DNA from: Brenneria corticis
Lineage (GTDB): Bacteria; Pseudomonadota; Gammaproteobacteria; Enterobacterales; Enterobacteriaceae
NCBI RefSeq assembly: GCF_003115855.1
Contig: NZ_KZ819083.1
Coordinates: forward strand, 62,001-126,000
DNA: 64,000 nt
Direction: 5' to 3'
Shown: positions 60,424-64,000 of the stretch, piece after piece
Layout: every line of letters starts with the position of its first letter
How positions within the stretch are numbered: position 1 is the stretch's first letter
The notes under the pieces: generated by a model
Seen by the model: the letters and a program-made list of their open reading frames with translations, nothing else
The model's database searches: none
What the model was told of the DNA's origin: nothing
Position numbers and translations under genes: made by a program

Positions 60424-61558
60424 ACTGCCGCCGCTCAGCCTGTACATCCACATTCCCTGGTGCGTACAAAAGTGCCCGTACTGCGACTTCAACTCTCATG
60501 CGTTGAAAGGCGACGTGCCGCATCAGGAGTACGTCGACCATCTGCTGGCCGATCTGGACGCCGACCTGCCGCTGGCGGATGGCCGGGAGCTGCACTCCAT
60601 TTTTATCGGCGGCGGAACCCCCAGCCTGCTGAGCGCGGAAGCGATGCAATCCCTGCTGGACGGCGTACGGGCGCGTTTACCCCTCAGCCCCGACGCCGAA
60701 ATCACCATGGAGGCGAACCCCGGCACGGTGGAGGCCGATCGTTTCAGCGGCTATCAGCGTGCGGGCATCAACCGCATCTCGATCGGCGTACAAAGTTTCA
60801 ATCAACAAAAGCTGACCCGGCTGGGGCGTATTCACGGCCCGCTTGAGGCCAAACGCGCCGCGCATCTGGCCGCCGGGCTGGGATTGCGCAGCTTTAACCT
60901 CGACCTGATGCACGGTCTGCCCGACCAGTCGCTGGAAGAGGCGCTGGACGACCTGCGTCAGGCGATTGCCCTCAACCCGCCGCATTTGTCGTGGTATCAG
61001 CTCACCATCGAACCCAATACGCTGTTCGGCTCGCGCCCGCCCAAACTGCCGGACGACGACGCGCTGTGGGATATCTATGAGCAGGGGCACCGGTTGCTGA
61101 GCGCGGCCGGTTATCAGCAATACGAAACCTCGGCCTACGCCAAACCGGGCTACCAGTGCCGGCACAACCTGAACTACTGGCGCTTTGGCGACTATCTGGG
61201 CATTGGCTGCGGCGCGCACGGCAAGCTGACCTTTCGCGACGGGCGCATTCTGCGCACGGTGAAAACCCGCCATCCGCGCGGCTATATGCGGGGCAACTAT
61301 CTGGACAAACAGCACCAGGTCGCCAGCGAAGACCGCGCCTTCGAGTTCTTTATGAACCGTTTTCGCCTGCTGGAAGCCGCCCCGCGCGCCGACTTCACCG
61401 CCTACACCGGGCTGGATGAAAGCGCGATCCGCCCGCAGCTGGAACAGGCGCTGGCCCAGGGTTACCTGATTGAGACCGCCGCCCACTGGCAAATCACCGA
61501 GCACGGCAAGCTGTTTCTCAATTCGCTGCTGGAGCTGTTTCTGCCGGAAGCGGAATAA
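60416..61558 (+). CDS. hemW: Heme chaperone HemW (radical SAM)
   Basis: 380-residue radical SAM protein related to HemN that inserts heme into respiratory enzymes. The iron-sulfur motif CX3CX2C is at C16-C20-C23 (IPWCVQKCPYCDF); GGGTPSLL, EANPGTVE and NRISIGVQSFN are the SAM-binding strands; the HemN-specific C-terminal domain follows. Overlap with rdgB suggests coupled translation. Confidence 0.95.
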   Translation: MLKLPPLSLYIHIPWCVQKCPYCDFNSHALKGDVPHQEYVDHLLADLDADLPLADGRELHSIFIGGGTPSLLSAEAMQSLLDGVRARLPLSPDAEITMEANPGTVEADRFSGYQRAGINRISIGVQSFNQQKLTRLGRIHGPLEAKRAAHLAAGLGLRSFNLDLMHGLPDQSLEEALDDLRQAIALNPPHLSWYQLTIEPNTLFGSRPPKLPDDDALWDIYEQGHRLLSAAGYQQYETSAYAKPGYQCRHNLNYWRFGDYLGIGCGAHGKLTFRDGRILRTVKTRHPRGYMRGNYLDKQHQVASEDRAFEFFMNRFRLLEAAPRADFTAYTGLDESAIRPQLEQALAQGYLIETAAHWQITEHGKLFLNSLLELFLPEAE

Positions 61559-61775
61559 CGCGGGGCCGGTGAATGGGGCCGCTCGTGCCGCGAGCGCCCC
61601 CCGTTAACCTCCCGCCCTTGCAAAGCGGCGCACAAAACGCGTTGCGAGCCGCTTTCCATTTTCACGTTATCCACCTTGCCAGACGGCCAAAAATATCATT
61701 TTCTTTACTCTGGATTGAGATTTCATCTTTAGGTACTCTGTAAGAATAAATCTTACATCCACCGCTGAGGTAGTT

Positions 61776-62042
61776 ATGGCCAGAACGATAACCATTGATC
61801 TTGGAGATGAACTGCGACACTACGTGGAGTCGCTGGTTGAGTCCGGTGATTACCGAACACAGAGTGAAGTCATTCGGGAGGCAATCAGAATGCTGCGTGA
61901 AAAACAGGCTGAGTCCGACCTGCAAAAACTGCGTAATCTGATCGCTGACGGATTAAATAGCGGAGAGCCACAGGAATGGAATCGCGATGAGTTTCTGCAA
62001 AAAGTCAGGGATAAAGTGCAGGCGTCGACAAAAAGGAATTAA
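61776..62042 (+). CDS. ParD-type antitoxin (lone)
   Basis: 88-residue CopG/RHH antitoxin: ribbon MARTITIDLGDELRHYVESL, helices ESGDYRTQSEVIREAIRMLREKQAE, and a C-terminal toxin-neutralising tail (NSGEPQEWNRDEFLQKVRDK). GGTAG-type spacing precedes ATG. No complete ParE follows; only the last codons of a ParE-like frame remain (62038-62097). Confidence 0.85.
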   Translation: MARTITIDLGDELRHYVESLVESGDYRTQSEVIREAIRMLREKQAESDLQKLRNLIADGLNSGEPQEWNRDEFLQKVRDKVQASTKRN

Positions 62043-62097
62043 GCTCACCCCGCGTATACTTCACCAATCGCAAGATGCCGTACGCCACTTCCGATGA
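62038..62097 (+). pseudogene. ParE toxin remnant (C-terminal tail)
   Basis: Frame beginning at ATT 62038 overlaps the end of the antitoxin gene and reads IKLTPRILHQSQDAVRHFR before TGA (62095-62097). RILHQSxDxxRHF is the usual C-terminal ending of ParE toxins, and KLTP resembles the ParE N-terminus, so nearly the whole toxin seems to be deleted in frame or with rejoining. Too short for a functional toxin. Confidence 0.55.
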
Positions 62098-62213
62098 ATA
62101 TAGTCGACATAAACAGAAATGCGCGGTTTGATGAGTAAGGCATCCGTCTGAATATCCCAATAAATTTCCACTTTTTCAGCCTGTTCGAGATTGAATTTTT
62201 GCGCCGTATTATG
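62098..62213 (-). pseudogene. Possible LysR-type regulator fragment
   Basis: Minus-strand frame (about 38 codons) reads KFNLEQAEKVEIYWDIQTDA, then LLIKPRISVYVDYI, like the C-terminus of LysR substrate-binding domains (WWDxQTDAxxxxPRxxxFVDY). No upstream part or start in this window. Weak evidence. Confidence 0.3.
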
Positions 62214-62251
62214 ACAAAGTGTAGCGGTGTTTATCTCCTCGGGTGACGATG

Positions 62252-62380
62252 ATGAAATGGGTGAAATTAATCATGGTATCGCTGCTGATGGCGGCGGTAT
62301 TGAGCGGTTGCAACACCGCGCGCGGCTTTGGTCAGGACGTGGAAAAACTGGGCAGTAAAATTTCCAGTTCAGCCAGTTAA
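62252..62380 (+). CDS. Entericidin EcnA-like small lipoprotein
   Basis: 42-residue lipoprotein: MKWVKLIMVSLLMAAVLSGC, then NTARGFGQDVEKLGSKISSSAS. The lipobox LSGC with Cys20 and the sequence NTARGFG.D...LG..IS..AS match entericidin A of E. coli, the putative antidote of the ecnAB pair. Entericidin B (toxin) is not present nearby. An ATG just before (62249) could be used instead; terminator at 62411-62450. Confidence 0.8.
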   Translation: MKWVKLIMVSLLMAAVLSGCNTARGFGQDVEKLGSKISSSAS

Positions 62381-62410
62381 CAACGTATTGAAAGTCACTC
62401 ACTACGCAAA

Positions 62411-62450
62411 AGAAACCCCGGAGAATATCACCTTCCGGGGGTTTCTTGTT
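62411..62450. terminator. Terminator after the entericidin gene
   Basis: AGAAACCCC pairs with GGGGTTTCT (one extra G), extended by GGA/TCC; followed by TGTTTT. It can also end the oppositely directed AraC gene. Confidence 0.7.
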
Positions 62451-62504
62451 TTAGCCAGTCAACTTGTCTTATTGCATCAATTCTCAAGCATTCCCTCAGG
62501 TTGG

Positions 62505-63515
62505 TTACACAACTACTCCGTCATCCTCTTCTTCGTAATCATCCTGCAGATCTGATGTATCCGATGTATCCGATGTATCCGATGTATCCGATGGCATGTC
62601 TGCCTTCGGCAACGACTCCGACAAGGCAATTTTCTGCACCGCCAGTTCGCGAAACTGTTTCGGACTAACGCCGGTGTGCTTATGAAAAAAACGAGTAAAG
62701 TAGGCTTCATCGTTAAACCCCAGCGATGCCGCCAACTGTTTGATGGTTTGCGCGGTGTACACCAGTTCACGCTGCGCTTCCTGAATCACCCGCATATTAA
62801 TCACATCGAGGCTCGACATCCCCAAGGCGATACGGCACAGCCGGGAAAGGTGGCCGGGCGACATGCCCATTTCACAAGCATAGTCGTTCACGGAAAGCCG
62901 CAACCTGAATTGCCGATCCACGCTACGCAGGAACTTATTAATCTGCGCAGCTTTGCGTGAACAGGCAGCCAGTTCACGCTGCTCCAGCGATAGATCGCTA
63001 ATGCGTGTCAGGTAAATAAATAGCGAGGTAAACAGCGACATACACATCGCCGTTTGATTAACCGTCGGCACGCGGAGTTCGCGCAACATGGCTTTGTAAA
63101 AACCTAGCACCCTTTTTTTATCACCTGCCGCCTCATCCAGCGCAATGACGCACGGTTTGTGAATCAGTTTCATCAGGCTTGGCTCCAGCAGGTTTGCCAT
63201 TGATTCCAGCGGCTTCTGGGAAGCCGTAATGGTCATCCCTTCGGTGTTTGGCGTGTAATGAAGAGCGTGTACCGTAGTGGCCGGTATCAGAATCAGGCAG
63301 GGTGCATGGGCGATCTGTTTCAAACAGTTTAGTGATACATCCACGCTGCCACGTTGTATAAACTGCAATTGAATTAGGTTTTTATGTAAATGTGGTTCAA
63401 TTTTCCAATCATATAACCTGGATCGATAAGGAATCCATTCCAAATTAAAAAAGATATCCCAGCTTAACTCGGGGCGCTCTTTATAAAGAGCATAAATGGG
63501 AATCGTCGTCGTCAT
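62505..63515 (-). CDS. AraC-family regulator
   Basis: 336-residue activator: N-terminal cupin-like sensing domain (about 30-110, HLHKNLIQLQFIQRGSVDVSL), linker, and C-terminal AraC HTH pair (about 205-300, LRLSVNDYACEMGMSPGHLSRLCRIALG and AASLGFNDEAYFTRFFHKHTGVSPKQFREL). After the HTH the tail is unusual: repeated SDT units from a 9-base DNA repeat, then an acidic QDDYEEEDDG end. It resembles the HpaA/PobR type controlling aromatic-acid catabolism; the MFS gene at the window edge is read in the same direction upstream. Confidence 0.85.
   Translation of the reverse strand: MTTTIPIYALYKERPELSWDIFFNLEWIPYRSRLYDWKIEPHLHKNLIQLQFIQRGSVDVSLNCLKQIAHAPCLILIPATTVHALHYTPNTEGMTITASQKPLESMANLLEPSLMKLIHKPCVIALDEAAGDKKRVLGFYKAMLRELRVPTVNQTAMCMSLFTSLFIYLTRISDLSLEQRELAACSRKAAQINKFLRSVDRQFRLRLSVNDYACEMGMSPGHLSRLCRIALGMSSLDVINMRVIQEAQRELVYTAQTIKQLAASLGFNDEAYFTRFFHKHTGVSPKQFRELAVQKIALSESLPKADMPSDTSDTSDTSDTSDLQDDYEEEDDGVVV
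62554..62589. repeat. Nine-base tandem repeat inside the AraC gene
   Basis: GATGTATCC four times in tandem (plus a partial fifth, GATGGCATG). On the coding strand it encodes SDT units, in frame, so copy-number change would only lengthen or shorten the tail. Confidence 0.85.
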
Positions 63516-63729
63516 GGCATTTCTCCCGTTTAATCGGATCCAATCTTTCGATTAATTATTTGGAATACAAGCAGGATTAGCGATGAACCATTCCCACGGC
63601 AACTGCTGTAGCAGGTGGTTACAAACTTAGAAAAGGACAAACTAATACCCTCCTGTTAGTAAGTAGGCGCATCGCTGCGATTAATTCCGGTAGTGCAGCT
63701 ATCTCGATTCACTGCCATGTGGTGATTGC

Positions 63730-64000
63730 CTACGCAACCGATTTTTTTTCAATGGGACGAATACGTATTATCGCGGCAAACAGAGCCCCCAAAATTGCGA
63801 TGCCAGCCCCCAGGTACAGACCATATTCATATTGGCCGGACGATAGATCGATAATCCATCCGGTCAATACTGGCGCAAAAATACCACCGATGGAGCCGAA
63901 CAGACTGCATAACCCAACAATCGTGCCGGTAAACTTCACGGAGAATTCCATAGGAATGGAGAAGTACGCTCCCATGGTAAAGCAGAGAAAGAAGTTTGAT
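63730..64000 (-). CDS. MFS transporter, C-terminal part (cut by window edge)
   Basis: Minus strand reads in from the window edge (…NFFLCFTMGAYFSIPMEFSV) through FTGTIVGLCSLFGSIGGIFAPVLTGWIID to the end of a 12-segment transporter, GLYLGAGIAILGALFAAIIRI with basic tail. Typical of the anion:cation symporter family (hydroxyphenylacetate or sugar-acid type). The gap of 214 bases to the AraC gene downstream shows no other gene. Only about 90 codons are visible. Confidence 0.8.
   Translation of the reverse strand, partial: SNFFLCFTMGAYFSIPMEFSVKFTGTIVGLCSLFGSIGGIFAPVLTGWIIDLSSGQYEYGLYLGAGIAILGALFAAIIRIRPIEKKSVA

Noticed and set aside
62554..62589. CRISPR-like short repeats
   Set aside because: Nine-base direct tandem units without spacers inside a coding region; not a CRISPR array.

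Overview
The window looks like chromosomal DNA of a plant-associated enterobacterium, most likely in or near Pectobacteriaceae (Brenneria/Dickeya/Pectobacterium type). The reasons are GC-rich codon use, housekeeping proteins close to their E. coli counterparts (PlsY, Ppa, TamA, MsrA, CysQ, NsrR, RNase R, ribosomal proteins), conserved blocks in enterobacterial order, and an indolepyruvate decarboxylase (ipdC) of the auxin pathway. No rRNA, tRNA, CRISPR array or intact insertion sequence was seen. The genus is an inference.

Layout. 1-2422: uppP (cut by the left edge), folB, plsY, ppa. 2765-5008: an orphan sulfonate-binding protein and FMNH2-dependent monooxygenase (ssuA/ssuD-like). 5230-15337: the ytfP-tamB-tamA / msrA-ytfL / ytfK-cysQ block. 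15462-17096: an HxlR regulator divergent from a flavodoxin-fold reductase, then a small exported protein. 17466-27057: a large amide/urea island. 27223-28890: ipdC. 29139-32354: fklB, oapA and the rpsF-priB-rpsR-rplI operon. 32439-38209: an oligopeptide-type ABC transporter with yjfP. 38446-43033: bsmA, yjfL, rlmB, rnr, nsrR. 43311-44034: a toxin-first toxin-antitoxin pair. 44514-50738: a chemoreceptor and a PRD regulator / PTS permease / fumarase-superfamily lyase cluster. 51062-54820: codB-pucR-codA. 55222-56177: an AT-rich acquired metallopeptidase/lipoprotein module, with the peptidase interrupted by TGA. 56235-61558: pilT-like gene, yggS, proC, yggT, yggU, rdgB, hemW. 61776-64000: a lone ParD antitoxin with a toxin remnant, an entericidin-like lipoprotein, an AraC regulator and the end of an MFS transporter.

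The most notable system is the amide island. An exported binding protein, two permeases and two ATPases (urea/short-chain amide type) are followed by formamidase, an AmiC-like cytosolic amide sensor, an AmiR-like ANTAR antiterminator and a tandem nitrilase-fold amidase whose second half has lost two catalytic residues. Upstream lies a good sigma-70 promoter and a leader that can fold either into two hairpins with six-base loops (ANTAR target type) or into an intrinsic terminator. This predicts amide-induced transcription antitermination encoded entirely inside the operon.

Other points: three families of short dispersed repeats, a MITE-like element in the leader of ytfL, a ParD antitoxin followed by only the tail of its ParE toxin, and a CodA with serine at the position of E. 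coli Asp314.
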